Origin: Alistipes sp.
Lineage (GTDB): Bacteria; Bacteroidota; Bacteroidia; Bacteroidales; Rikenellaceae
Assembly: GCA_017629035.1 (NCBI GenBank)
Contig: JAGBXX010000015.1
Location: 1 to 64,000, forward strand
Reading direction: 5' to 3'
DNA: 64,000 nucleotides
Each line of letters starts with the position of its first letter. Position 1 is the first letter of the stretch. The position numbers were made by a program, and so were the translations under genes. The notes beneath the pieces are model-generated. The model saw only the letters and a program-made list of their open reading frames with translations, was not told the DNA's origin and searched no databases. Shown here piece after piece: positions 8,662-16,773 of this stretch.

Positions 8662-9369
8662 CTACATTTTGGCGTAAGACTTAACATCCTTTCGCCAAGA
8701 CTCCAATAACGCAGGAGTGTAGTCGTAAGTACGCTTATAGTTAGAGTCTTTAGACACAAACTGATGCTGATTAGTATCAATATCGAAACGTGTAACAGAA
8801 CGCATGACTTCACTATATGCAAAGTCATACGCCTTATTAAAGACGATGCTATTCTCCTCAAGATACCACTTACCAGCCTCTGAGACTGCACCCTCCATGA
8901 AGCCATCGTGGTATAGTGCGTAGGTACCATCGCTAAAGACGAGATAGTCGATAGGAAACGGAGATGTAACCAGACGCCAAGCACCAACGACAAAACCAGC
9001 ATCTACATATACTGGCTTAGTAGGTGTAGACTGAACATAAGCACTCGACACATAGCCCTCATAGCCATCTATACGCACCTTGGTCCACTTACCCTCAACA
9101 CCAAGCAACTCTGCACCCTCAGGGCCGTTAGGCAATTGACATATAATCTCCGATCTTGTGGTAGGCTCACAACGCACATTTACAAAGCCGTCGTAGGCTT
9201 TTGAGTATACCATAGGGACGTTAGGCTTGACTACCTCGACTGCCTCAACAACTGCCTCGGTCTCAGTTGCAGCCTCCTCGGCCTCTGCACCCTTCTTAGT
9301 AGGCAAAACAACCTTAATGCATGATACAGCAAGCAACATAGTCGTTGCAAAAAGTAAAAGTCTCTTCAT
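8662..9369 (-). CDS. SH3b-domain lipoprotein (235 aa)
   Basis: The signal peptide ends in LAVSC (lipobox), followed by a low-complexity Ala/Glu/Val linker (about 27-48). A bacterial SH3 domain spans about 53-112: YSKAYDGFVNVRCEPTT, then a glycine-containing turn and WTKVRIDGYEGYVSSAYVQ, the usual SH3b strands. The C-terminal ~115 residues (VVGAWRLVTSP ... GKWYLEENSIVF) form a small lipocalin-like beta module. SH3b domains commonly bind peptidoglycan or proteins in the envelope. No hydrolase domain is attached, so a binding role is inferred. It is paralogous to 9623-10195, and 13610-14668 shares the SH3b part. Transcribed alone. Confidence 0.75.
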   Translation of the reverse strand: MKRLLLFATTMLLAVSCIKVVLPTKKGAEAEEAATETEAVVEAVEVVKPNVPMVYSKAYDGFVNVRCEPTTRSEIICQLPNGPEGAELLGVEGKWTKVRIDGYEGYVSSAYVQSTPTKPVYVDAGFVVGAWRLVTSPFPIDYLVFSDGTYALYHDGFMEGAVSEAGKWYLEENSIVFNKAYDFAYSEVMRSVTRFDIDTNQHQFVSKDSNYKRTYDYTPALLESWRKDVKSYAKM

Positions 9370-9534
9370 AGTTTGTTATTTTAAGATTATAATTTCTCAC
9401 TTAGCAACACAAAACTACGCTTTTTTCGGCTAAAAAACAAATATTAGAGTAAATAATTAGTGAGGTTAGTTGCATATAGCCCCAACACTCGTAATGGCGC
9501 ATAAAGCAACATTTTCGCACCATCACCCCACCAC

Positions 9535-9572
9535 CAAAAAAAAGATCTGCCGGCAACTACGCCAGCAGACCT
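9535..9572 (-). terminator. Terminator of the 9623-10195 gene
   Basis: The minus-strand hairpin AGGTCTGCTGGC / GCCGGCAGATCT is followed by eight T, about 50 bases beyond the stop. Confidence 0.7.
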
Positions 9573-9622
9573 AATAAATCTGGAAACGGGAACGAGCAAC
9601 TTAGGCTCGATACCCACTATCA

Positions 9623-10195
9623 CTAGTTCTTGTAGTAGTCCCAGCCATCGATTTCCATAGTATCGCCACTAGGTGTGCAAACTGTCTTAGCACCGTTTGA
9701 ATACTTGAGAACGAGCTTGTTGTAAGAGAGATACCAAGAGCCGCTTCTAGTTGTACCAGAGGTATTTTCGAATGTAAACTTACCGTTGCTCTTGATAGTG
9801 TAGATAGCACCACCTGACATATTAGTCCATACCCACTCGCCAACAACAATTGAGGCATCGATATATACTGGATCAGTAGGTGTTGACTGGAGATACTTGC
9901 TTGCCACATAGCCAACAACGCCATTTACACGCACCTTGCTCCATGTACCCTCAACGCCAAGAAGCTCTGCACCCTCAGAGCCGTTAGTCAATCGACCAAC
10001 AATCTGCGACTGTGTTGTAGGCTGTGCACGCACGTTGAGATAGCCATCGTAGCAGTTTGAGTAGACTCTTGGACCAGCTACTGCCACTGCCTCAACAGCA
10101 GACTTCTCGGCATTAACACTCTCCTTAGCAACAGCAACCTCAACGCTTGAGGCAGCAAGCAACATAGTAGTTGCAAAAAGCAATAGTTTTTTCAT
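9623..10195 (-). CDS. Exported SH3b-domain protein (190 aa)
   Basis: Close paralogue of the neighbouring 8662-9369 protein: same signal-peptide opening (KKLLLFATTMLLA), a shorter linker, an SH3b domain (about 44-105; YSNCYDGYLNVRAQPTT ... WSKVRVNGVVGYVASKYLQ) and a truncated C-terminal beta module beginning IVVGEWVWTNMSGG. Unlike its neighbour it has no Cys at the cleavage site (the segment is AASSVEVAVA), so it is probably periplasmic or secreted rather than lipid-anchored. The pair looks like a tandem duplication with different membrane attachment. Specific function unknown. Confidence 0.72.
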   Translation of the reverse strand: MKKLLLFATTMLLAASSVEVAVAKESVNAEKSAVEAVAVAGPRVYSNCYDGYLNVRAQPTTQSQIVGRLTNGSEGAELLGVEGTWSKVRVNGVVGYVASKYLQSTPTDPVYIDASIVVGEWVWTNMSGGAIYTIKSNGKFTFENTSGTTRSGSWYLSYNKLVLKYSNGAKTVCTPSGDTMEIDGWDYYKN

Positions 10196-10310
10196 AGTTT
10201 TATAATTTTGTGATTAAAAATTCTCTTTTAGCAACACAAAGTTAGGTCAAATAAAGGGAGAAAACAAATATTTGAGTGAAAAATTAGTCTGTTATTAGGA
10301 ATATTATTCA

Positions 10311-10318
10311 TATATTTG
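10311..10318 (+). promoter_or_regulatory. -7 promoter element for the PHP/EptA pair
   Basis: TATATTTG matches TAnnTTTG, 27 bases before the 10345 ATG. Confidence 0.4.
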
Positions 10319-10344
10319 TACGATATTTCGCATAAAGACTCAAC

Positions 10345-11568
10345 ATGGGGAGCACAACTCAAAACATAGTATCTACATCGCTGCGAGTACTTGCCACGCT
10401 TGTACTCATAGCCCTCATGGCCATTGTAGCTACTGGCGTGAGCCCTATATACTCATTCCCCGAGCCTAAGCCATTCTGCGGCGCTGATGTCTACAACCCA
10501 TATCACACCGCCGACACCACAGCACGCTGGATGAGGGCCAACCTACACACCCACACACGTGTCGAGGGCCCTATGAACGAGTGCGACTACGCCCCAGGGC
10601 AGGCTATCGAGCAGATGCAATCACTTGGCTACGACATAGTTGCCTTCTCTAACCACAACACCCTAACCACGCACCCCGAGCCTGAGCACCAGGTTGACCT
10701 ATATGAGCATGGCTACAACCTGCTCAAATTCCACAAACATGTCTTCGGCCCACGTGGCGGCGTATGGCACTTCGACCATCTACTCCCGATACTCGCCTCA
10801 CAGCGTCAGTGGCAGATAGACCGCCTCGCACGTGAGTGCGACATGGTGCAGATAAACCACCCACTACGCACGCCCTTCACAACAACGAAGATGATGCAGC
10901 AGCTCGAGGGCTACCACCTCGTGGAGCTCGACAGCGGACGCTCGACAACAAACCACTACTGGGACGAGGCACTATCGGCGGGCCACTACGTTCTGGGCAC
11001 TGCGGGCGACGACCTGCACTACATTGATCGCACAGCAAAGATTGCACGCCGCAGCACGTTCATACTCACACCCTCGGCAGAGTATGAGGATATACATCGA
11101 GCACTACGCTCAGGATGCTTCTACTCCATGCGCCTACCCGACTACGGCAATGGCGACTGGGCAACAAAGCGTGAGCGCAACAAGAGCATACCCACAATAA
11201 AGGCCATAGGTGCAGAGCAGGAGCGCATATATGCCGAGTTCAGCGAAGCGGCAACACGCATAGTGGTATATGGTCAGGGTGGCGCAACACTCCAAGAGGT
11301 GCTGAATAGCTCAACAATAGAGTATTGTCTTGGAGATAACGAGCCCTACGCACGCATCGTGGCACACTTCGCCGAGGGCGAGGTGATATATACCAACCCC
11401 TTTGCACGCTACGACAGCTCGCTCAGCGATAGCCCCTATCGTGAGGCTGCGCACACCATAAACTGGCCTCTGAGCCTGTTATACAACCTACTCCTTGCAC
11501 TGCTGTTTGCATTGGGCATTGTTGCCCTAAAGCGACTCTGGCAGGGGGATAAAAAACAGACAAAATGA
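10345..11568 (+). CDS. Membrane-anchored PHP-domain protein (407 aa)
   Basis: An N-terminal membrane segment (about 12-33) precedes a PHP-type metal-dependent phosphoesterase fold. Metal-binding motifs are visible: NLHTHTRVEG with His68 and His70, an AFSNHNT motif, INHPLR, and GDDLH near 230. A second membrane helix lies near the C terminus (about 377-395), followed by a basic tail. PHP enzymes hydrolyse phosphoesters; here the catalytic domain would face the periplasm. The stop overlaps the start of the EptA-like gene by four bases (ATGA), so the two are translationally coupled. A linked role in lipid A or phospholipid head-group chemistry is an inference from that coupling. Confidence 0.75.
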   Translation: MGSTTQNIVSTSLRVLATLVLIALMAIVATGVSPIYSFPEPKPFCGADVYNPYHTADTTARWMRANLHTHTRVEGPMNECDYAPGQAIEQMQSLGYDIVAFSNHNTLTTHPEPEHQVDLYEHGYNLLKFHKHVFGPRGGVWHFDHLLPILASQRQWQIDRLARECDMVQINHPLRTPFTTTKMMQQLEGYHLVELDSGRSTTNHYWDEALSAGHYVLGTAGDDLHYIDRTAKIARRSTFILTPSAEYEDIHRALRSGCFYSMRLPDYGNGDWATKRERNKSIPTIKAIGAEQERIYAEFSEAATRIVVYGQGGATLQEVLNSSTIEYCLGDNEPYARIVAHFAEGEVIYTNPFARYDSSLSDSPYREAAHTINWPLSLLYNLLLALLFALGIVALKRLWQGDKKQTK

Positions 11569-13130
11569 TTCGACGAAGAGAGAATATATTAACCAAAATT
11601 GTGTCACTTGTGACACGTGAGCGCCACGTGGCATGGGTAGCTGCGCTGGTGAGCCTCTTCTCGCTCGTGGGCTACAACATACCACTACTCCAGGGCGTCG
11701 CCCAGAGCGTGGAGGGTGGCATGAATGGCATATTGATATTTAGCGGTATCACGGCAATAATCCTTGCCGTACACTTTGTGCTTGCATATCTGCTGCTATA
11801 CTTGGGTCGCACGGTGGGTAAGATCATAATCGCCCTATCGTTTATATGCAACTCGTTGTCGCTATACTTCATCAACTGCTACGAGGTGCTTATAACCTCC
11901 GAGATGATGGGCAACGTCTTCAACACCCGCTACTCCGAGGCCTCGGGATATATGTCGCTGACAGGTGTGATATACTTCGTGCTTCTGGGCCTACTACCCT
12001 GCTTGCTACTCTTTGCCACAAAGATAGAGTATGGCAAGGCTAAACATTGGGGCATAGGCTCGGCCGTGGCACTGAGCGTAGTGGCACTCTTTGGCGTTGC
12101 CAACCTCAGCAACACGCTCTGGATAGACCGCAACGTGCCACGCCTGGGTAGCATAATCCTCCCATGGTCGTACACCGTGAACACAGTGCGCTACTACAAC
12201 AGCTGGAAGCGCATGAACCAGAAGGAGATACTCCTACCCGACGCTACGATACGCAACGACGAGCGTGAGGCGTGTGTGCTGATAATTGGCGAGTCGGCAC
12301 GTAGCGCCAACTTCTCGATATATGGCTACGACCGCCCCACAACGCCCCTCATTGAGCAGGACTCTGTCGTAGCACTCAAGGCCGAGTCGGCAGCGACCTA
12401 CACCACAGCGGGCGTGAAGGCGATAATCGACCACAAGCCCTCGAACACCCTCTACGAGATACTACCCAACTACCTCTATCGCATCGGTGTCGACGTGGTA
12501 TGGCGCACGAGCAACTGGGGCGAGCCTCCGCTACATATCGACCGTATGGAGAAGGTCAAGGATCTCAAGGCTAAGTACCCCGAGGCTGCGGCTGAGTACG
12601 ACAGCATACTTCTCGAGGGTCTGGGCGAGCTGATAGCCTCGAGCGACAAGTGCAAAGTATTCATCGTGATACACACAAGCACAAGCCACGGCCCAACGTA
12701 CTACAAGAAGTACCCCGCAGAGTTTGAGCGCTTCACACCCGTATGCACCACCGTGGAGATGTCCGAGGCCAACACCCAGGAGCTGATAAATGCCTATGAC
12801 AACACAATACTCTACACCGACCACCTCATACACACGGCAATAGAGGAGCTGAGAGGAGTGAAGGATTGGCGCACCACGCTGCTTTATGTATCGGACCATG
12901 GCGAGTCGCTGGGCGAGAACAACCTCTATATGCACGGCATGCCCAAGTCGATGGCACCACGTGAGCAGTTCGACATCCCATTCATAGTGTGGAGCTCGGA
13001 TGGTAGAGAGATAAGCGCCCAGGAGGTGGGCCAGTACCACGTGTTCCACTCTGTGCTACACGCCCTAAGCATTGATAGCGAGATATACAACCCCGAGTAC
13101 GACATATTTTACAGAAACACAAACAAATAA
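11565..13130 (+). CDS. Phosphoethanolamine transferase, EptA/sulfatase superfamily (521 aa)
   Basis: About five N-terminal membrane helices (residues ~20-190) are followed by a periplasmic alkaline-phosphatase-fold domain. Visible motifs: IIGESARSANFSIYGY (Glu243 as metal ligand), a Thr pair at about 280-281 in the position of the phosphoenzyme nucleophile, HTSTSHGPTYY, and YVSDHGESLGENNLYMHG (metal ligands). EptA-type enzymes move phosphoethanolamine from phosphatidylethanolamine to lipid A, which lowers negative charge and can raise resistance to cationic peptides. The usual CGT around the nucleophile is replaced by YTT, so the exact acceptor is uncertain. Coupled by a four-base overlap to the upstream PHP gene. 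Confidence 0.85.
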   Translation: MIRRRENILTKIVSLVTRERHVAWVAALVSLFSLVGYNIPLLQGVAQSVEGGMNGILIFSGITAIILAVHFVLAYLLLYLGRTVGKIIIALSFICNSLSLYFINCYEVLITSEMMGNVFNTRYSEASGYMSLTGVIYFVLLGLLPCLLLFATKIEYGKAKHWGIGSAVALSVVALFGVANLSNTLWIDRNVPRLGSIILPWSYTVNTVRYYNSWKRMNQKEILLPDATIRNDEREACVLIIGESARSANFSIYGYDRPTTPLIEQDSVVALKAESAATYTTAGVKAIIDHKPSNTLYEILPNYLYRIGVDVVWRTSNWGEPPLHIDRMEKVKDLKAKYPEAAAEYDSILLEGLGELIASSDKCKVFIVIHTSTSHGPTYYKKYPAEFERFTPVCTTVEMSEANTQELINAYDNTILYTDHLIHTAIEELRGVKDWRTTLLYVSDHGESLGENNLYMHGMPKSMAPREQFDIPFIVWSSDGREISAQEVGQYHVFHSVLHALSIDSEIYNPEYDIFYRNTNK

Positions 13131-13147
13131 TTTAATATCAACTACTT

Positions 13148-13570
13148 ATGAAAAAGTTTTTTACATTATTCGTTGCACTTGTTGCACTCTTCACGCTCGG
13201 TGCAACAGAGCAAGCAATGGCCTCAGAGGAGCCTACCACTACCGAAAGTAGCGAGTACGTAGTATTCAGCTCTTACTACACAGGTACTATCGGCAACAAC
13301 CTACACATCACCATGTACTTGGAGAGATACAACACTGGTGCGTATGCTGGCTGGTACTACTACAACAAGTATGGCTCGAAGAACAAGCTCTACCTTGTAG
13401 GCGAGAAGGCGGCCGACGGTCTTGTTAACCTCTATGAGTTCAACGCTGACGCTCAGCTCACAGCAGGTTTCGAGGGTACGTTTAATCGCTATGGCGAGTT
13501 TGTTGGCATCATGTACGTAGTACACACAGGCAAACGACACTCATGCAAACTATACCCAACAAACTTCTAA
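13148..13570 (+). CDS. Small secreted beta-rich protein (140 aa)
   Basis: Signal peptide ending near EQAMA, with no Cys at the cleavage site. The mature part (~115 aa) carries alternating strands with the pattern G-x-Y-Y-Y-N-K-Y-G, L-Y-L-V-G-E, V-N-L-Y-E-F and a closing G-F-E-G-T-F-x-x-x-G-E-F-V-G. This MORN-like pattern is common in small Bacteroidales exported proteins of unknown function. It follows the EptA-like gene by 17 bases and precedes the SH3b gene by 39 bases, probably in one transcript. Confidence 0.6.
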   Translation: MKKFFTLFVALVALFTLGATEQAMASEEPTTTESSEYVVFSSYYTGTIGNNLHITMYLERYNTGAYAGWYYYNKYGSKNKLYLVGEKAADGLVNLYEFNADAQLTAGFEGTFNRYGEFVGIMYVVHTGKRHSCKLYPTNF

Positions 13571-13609
13571 CAGAGGATATTAAGTAACAACTATAACACA
13601 AAAATAAAT

Positions 13610-14668
13610 ATGCGAAATCTACTCAAACTTTTCACTCTCCTCGCACTCATCATCAGCGCAGGATTCTCGACAACAGCCGTCGCATATTACGACGACTTCA
13701 GCTATGTATATAGCAACGCCTACGACGGCTATACAAACATCCGTCAGTCGCCAACTACAAAGTCAGCAATCGTGGGTATCTTCCCTAACGGTAGCAACGC
13801 TGCACGCTACTACAGCTACGTAAGCGACAACCCTAACTGGTACTACATCGAGTTTGGCAACGTGAGCGGCTATGTAGCTAAGTCACAGATTGGCTGGTCA
13901 CCTACCCAGAGCGTAAACCTCGAAATCAAGGCTAACTGGCTTCAGGGCACTTGGGAGGATACTCAGGGTAACGTTCTCACGCTCGACGCCAAGGGTAACT
14001 TCATGATCAAGGGCAACGTGCCACACGTAGGTAAGTGGCGTCTTACAGGTGGTAACAACATCACCCTCAAGGGCAACTACGGTGGCTGGAGCGAGACATA
14101 CGTCGTTAACCTCTCTGAAGAGTCTATCGGCGACTACATGCGCTATGGTGCTGTGCCATCAATCCTCCGCGTGGCAGCTATCAACACACAGAACATGAAC
14201 GACAGAGAGCTCTCATCATCACTCCACCGCTCAAGCGAGGGCAACATCCCTGTGGAGTATGCTTGGATCGCTGGTGAGTGGCACTCTACAGATGGCTCAC
14301 AGTGCGTAGCAGTGGTTACTAACCGTGGTCTCCGCTCATATAACGCCATGGATGGCTCATTTGCTCCTGAGAGCATCGAGGCACTCAAGAAGTCAGAGTA
14401 CTCTATCTCTTACAAGTACCACAACGAGCTCAAGAGATACTACGTGGCACTCGTGGCTAACGACGACTCTGTACCTACGGTATATCTCGATCGCCAGAAC
14501 CAGAAGCTCTTCTTCATCTCGGGCAATGCCGCAGTGGAGCTTACACGCACAGGTAATGCCGAGGATGGCTTCCAGTTCAACCTCCCACTTATCATCACTA
14601 TCGCAGTGCTCGTGGTAATCGTTGCAGCTATCGCAATTATCGTGGCTACACGCAAGCGCAAGCACTAA
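13610..14668 (+). CDS. SH3b protein with C-terminal membrane anchor (352 aa)
   Basis: Signal peptide (cleavage near TTAVA), then an SH3b domain at about 35-98 (YSNAYDGYTNIRQSPTT ... YYIEFGNVSGYVAKSQIG). Its opening strand is nearly the same as in the 8662 and 9623 proteins. A beta module follows (LQGTWEDTQGNVLTLDAKGN), then a further beta module of unknown type. The end is a single hydrophobic helix (about 325-347) with a basic RKRKH tail, predicted to sit in the inner membrane with the bulk periplasmic. No catalytic motif is seen. A strong terminator follows, closing the 10345-14668 transcription unit. Confidence 0.72.
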   Translation: MRNLLKLFTLLALIISAGFSTTAVAYYDDFSYVYSNAYDGYTNIRQSPTTKSAIVGIFPNGSNAARYYSYVSDNPNWYYIEFGNVSGYVAKSQIGWSPTQSVNLEIKANWLQGTWEDTQGNVLTLDAKGNFMIKGNVPHVGKWRLTGGNNITLKGNYGGWSETYVVNLSEESIGDYMRYGAVPSILRVAAINTQNMNDRELSSSLHRSSEGNIPVEYAWIAGEWHSTDGSQCVAVVTNRGLRSYNAMDGSFAPESIEALKKSEYSISYKYHNELKRYYVALVANDDSVPTVYLDRQNQKLFFISGNAAVELTRTGNAEDGFQFNLPLIITIAVLVVIVAAIAIIVATRKRKH

Positions 14669-14692
14669 TCAAAGAGATAAAACTCATATTGC

Positions 14693-14727
14693 ATAGGGCT
14701 ATCCTCCACATGGATAGCCCTATTTTT
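14693..14727 (+). terminator. Terminator of the envelope gene cluster
   Basis: Twelve-base arms ATAGGGCTATCC and GGATAGCCCTAT with a seven-base loop and a T-run, 25 bases after the stop at 14668. Confidence 0.85.
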
Positions 14728-14748
14728 GTTTCTATGACTCTCGACATT

Positions 14749-14792
14749 CCAAGGGCGTATAATCACCAATAGTAGTGGTTTTTACGCCTTGG
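14749..14792. repeat. Nested inverted repeat upstream of the guanine deaminase gene
   Basis: CCAAGG-GCGTA pairs with TACG-CCTTGG, enclosing an inner ACCA/TGGT hairpin. It lies before the -7 element at 14828, so it is not in that gene's mRNA. It could be an operator or a minor hairpin; no role is established. Confidence 0.4.
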
Positions 14793-14827
14793 GGCATAGA
14801 TTTTGCGGTGGGTAAACAAAAAAATTA

Positions 14828-14835
14828 TATCTTTG
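14828..14835 (+). promoter_or_regulatory. -7 promoter element for the purine salvage genes
   Basis: TATCTTTG is a perfect TAnnTTTG match. A TTTG lies upstream at about 14804. The ATG at 14843 is only eight bases on, so the message would have almost no leader. Confidence 0.5.
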
Positions 14836-14842
14836 CACAGCG

Positions 14843-15361
14843 ATGACAAGAGTTGATCGTCAAGAGTATCTACCCGAGAGCACAGAGTATAGCGCCGAGG
14901 ATAGAGCCTTCATGCAGCGAGCCATAGAGCTCTCGATAGCCAACATCGACAAGGGCGGAGGACCCTTTGGTGCGGTGATAGTGCGTGGTGGCAAGATTGT
15001 GGCCGAGGGGTGCAACCGTGTGGTGCCCAACAACGACCCCACGGCACACGCCGAGGTGGTGGCAATACGCAATGCCTGTCGTGAGTGCCAGACATTCGAC
15101 CTCGAGGGTTGCACGATATATAGCTCCTGCGAGCCTTGCCCCATGTGTCTGAGCGCACTCTACTGGGCGGGTGTGAAGCGTATATGTTATGCCAACACCA
15201 AGCACGACGCCGCAGACATAGGCTTCGACGACTCATTCATCTACGACCAGCTACGCCTGGACTACGACAAACGCTCGATAGAGTGCGAGCACTTCATGCG
15301 CCATGAGGCACTCGAGGCGTTTGAGCAGTGGCGTGACAAGACGGACAAGATAGAGTACTAA
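14843..15361 (+). CDS. guaD: Guanine deaminase, cytidine-deaminase fold (172 aa)
   Basis: Converts guanine to xanthine and ammonia. The zinc site of the CDA superfamily is complete: HAE at about 73-75 (His ligand and catalytic Glu) and PCPMC at about 99-103 (two Cys ligands). The downstream string DIGFDDSFIYDQL matches the C-terminal part of bacterial small guanine deaminases of the B. subtilis GuaD type rather than the tRNA adenosine deaminase TadA. The gene precedes a purine permease by 25 bases and then purA, which supports purine salvage. An alternative is another nucleobase deaminase. Confidence 0.8.
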   Translation: MTRVDRQEYLPESTEYSAEDRAFMQRAIELSIANIDKGGGPFGAVIVRGGKIVAEGCNRVVPNNDPTAHAEVVAIRNACRECQTFDLEGCTIYSSCEPCPMCLSALYWAGVKRICYANTKHDAADIGFDDSFIYDQLRLDYDKRSIECEHFMRHEALEAFEQWRDKTDKIEY

Positions 15362-15386
15362 ACCATTAATTAGCAATATACCAAAC

Positions 15387-16667
15387 ATGAAACTTAAATA
15401 CAATGTAGACGACCGACTCCCCGCAGCACAGATGATGATATATGCCTTGCAGTGGTTTATACTCGCTGTGGCTGTGGTTGTTACGAGCGTATTCGTGGCC
15501 CAGGGAACACCTGGCGAGAAGATATTCTACTCCCAGAAGCTCTTTGCCCTAATAGGCGTTGCGGGCCTTGTGCAGGTCATCTGGGGACACCGTCTGCCTA
15601 TCATCGCTGGCCCTGCGTCGGTGCTCCTTGTGGGCGTGCTCTCGGCACTCGGCAGCAAGGCCTCGACCGAGGCGATATACACCTCGATAGCCATTGGCGG
15701 TGCTATCATCACCCTACTCACGTTCGGAGGCCTCATGCGCCACGTGCAGCGACTCTTCACCCCACGCATCGTGGTCGTGATACTCATGCTCATTGCCGTG
15801 ACCCTCGCCCCAGTGATCAAGAACCTCGTATTCCCCGTTGGTGCAGAGCATGGCGTGCACCTCTTTGGTCTTATCTTTGCCCTGGTCGGCAGCATTGCCA
15901 TGGTGGTACTCAATCGCACACTCAAGGGCGTTGCCAAGAGTCTCGCAATACCTATCGCACTCGTTGTGGGCAGCGTGGCATACTACGCCCTATTCCCCGT
16001 TGCTGAGTTTACGCCAAGTGCCGCATCGTTCGACGGCCTGCTGCTCAGTGGCATAACTCTCGACTGGGGTGTGATTGTAGCCTTCTTAATATGCTATATA
16101 GCACTTCTAATCAACGACATAGGCTCTATCGAGTCACTCGGAGGTATGCTCCAGAGTCAGAATATGGATAGCCGCACGAAGCGTGGTGTGCGCCTTACGG
16201 GCATCATGAACATCGTTGCTGGCTCGCTCGGCGTGCTCGGCCCCGTGAACTACTCCATGAGCCCTGGTGTCATAGCCTCGACACGCTGTGCCTCACGCTA
16301 TGCGCTCATCCCCGCAGCGCTCCTGCTCATACTATGCGCCTTCTCCGACAGGCTCATCTGGATACTCACACTCATACCCAACCCCGTGATTGGCGTGATA
16401 CTCCTCTTCCTTATGGGTACACAGCTCGCCGCATCGCTCGAGATGCTCCACTCCACACGCTCGGTTACGAGCTTCAGCGATGGACTCACCATAGGTCTTC
16501 CGCTGATGGTTGCCATGCTCTTCCAGCTCATGCCCCGAGGCATAGCACCACAGATCATCGAGCCACTCATAAGCAACGGCTTTGCCATGGGTGTTATAGT
16601 GGTAATATTGCTCGAACACGTGGTCAACAGAGCACCAAAAACGACAAATGGCGACAAAGTTTCATAA
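15387..16667 (+). CDS. Nucleobase:cation symporter, NCS2/xanthine-uracil permease family (426 aa)
   Basis: Inner-membrane transporter with about 12-14 hydrophobic helices. NCS2 features visible: LPIIAGPASVLLVGV in the early half-helix region, INDIGSIESLGGML (the conserved substrate and cation segment after TM8), and GVLGPVNYSMSPGVIASTRCASRYA. The length is usual for the family. The adjacent guanine deaminase points to a purine (guanine, xanthine or urate) as substrate rather than uracil, but the residues alone do not fix this. Confidence 0.85.
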   Translation: MKLKYNVDDRLPAAQMMIYALQWFILAVAVVVTSVFVAQGTPGEKIFYSQKLFALIGVAGLVQVIWGHRLPIIAGPASVLLVGVLSALGSKASTEAIYTSIAIGGAIITLLTFGGLMRHVQRLFTPRIVVVILMLIAVTLAPVIKNLVFPVGAEHGVHLFGLIFALVGSIAMVVLNRTLKGVAKSLAIPIALVVGSVAYYALFPVAEFTPSAASFDGLLLSGITLDWGVIVAFLICYIALLINDIGSIESLGGMLQSQNMDSRTKRGVRLTGIMNIVAGSLGVLGPVNYSMSPGVIASTRCASRYALIPAALLLILCAFSDRLIWILTLIPNPVIGVILLFLMGTQLAASLEMLHSTRSVTSFSDGLTIGLPLMVAMLFQLMPRGIAPQIIEPLISNGFAMGVIVVILLEHVVNRAPKTTNGDKVS

Positions 16668-16716
16668 TCTGTTGATAATTTCATCGAAGTTATACCTATA
16701 ATTATAGTTTATTTAC

Positions 16717-16724
16717 TATCTTTG
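16717..16724 (+). promoter_or_regulatory. -7 promoter element for purA
   Basis: TATCTTTG, 49 bases before the purA ATG, gives purA its own transcript apart from the permease gene. Confidence 0.5.
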
Positions 16725-16773
16725 TAGCCGTAATTGCGCCTGGGGTATGCCTGGGGTACTAAACTAAAACATT

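Noticed and set aside
8439..9002. 187-codon minus-strand frame
   Set aside because: Overlaps the SH3b lipoprotein gene in another frame; its 3' part crosses the terminator at 8565-8598 and it lacks protein-like composition.
14749..14792. Purine riboswitch upstream of the guanine deaminase gene
   Set aside because: The structure lies before the promoter element and lacks the conserved loop and junction bases of purine riboswitches; only an inverted repeat is left.
15452..16006. 184-codon plus-strand frame
   Set aside because: Out-of-frame shadow of the NCS2 permease with an Arg/His/Pro-rich translation.
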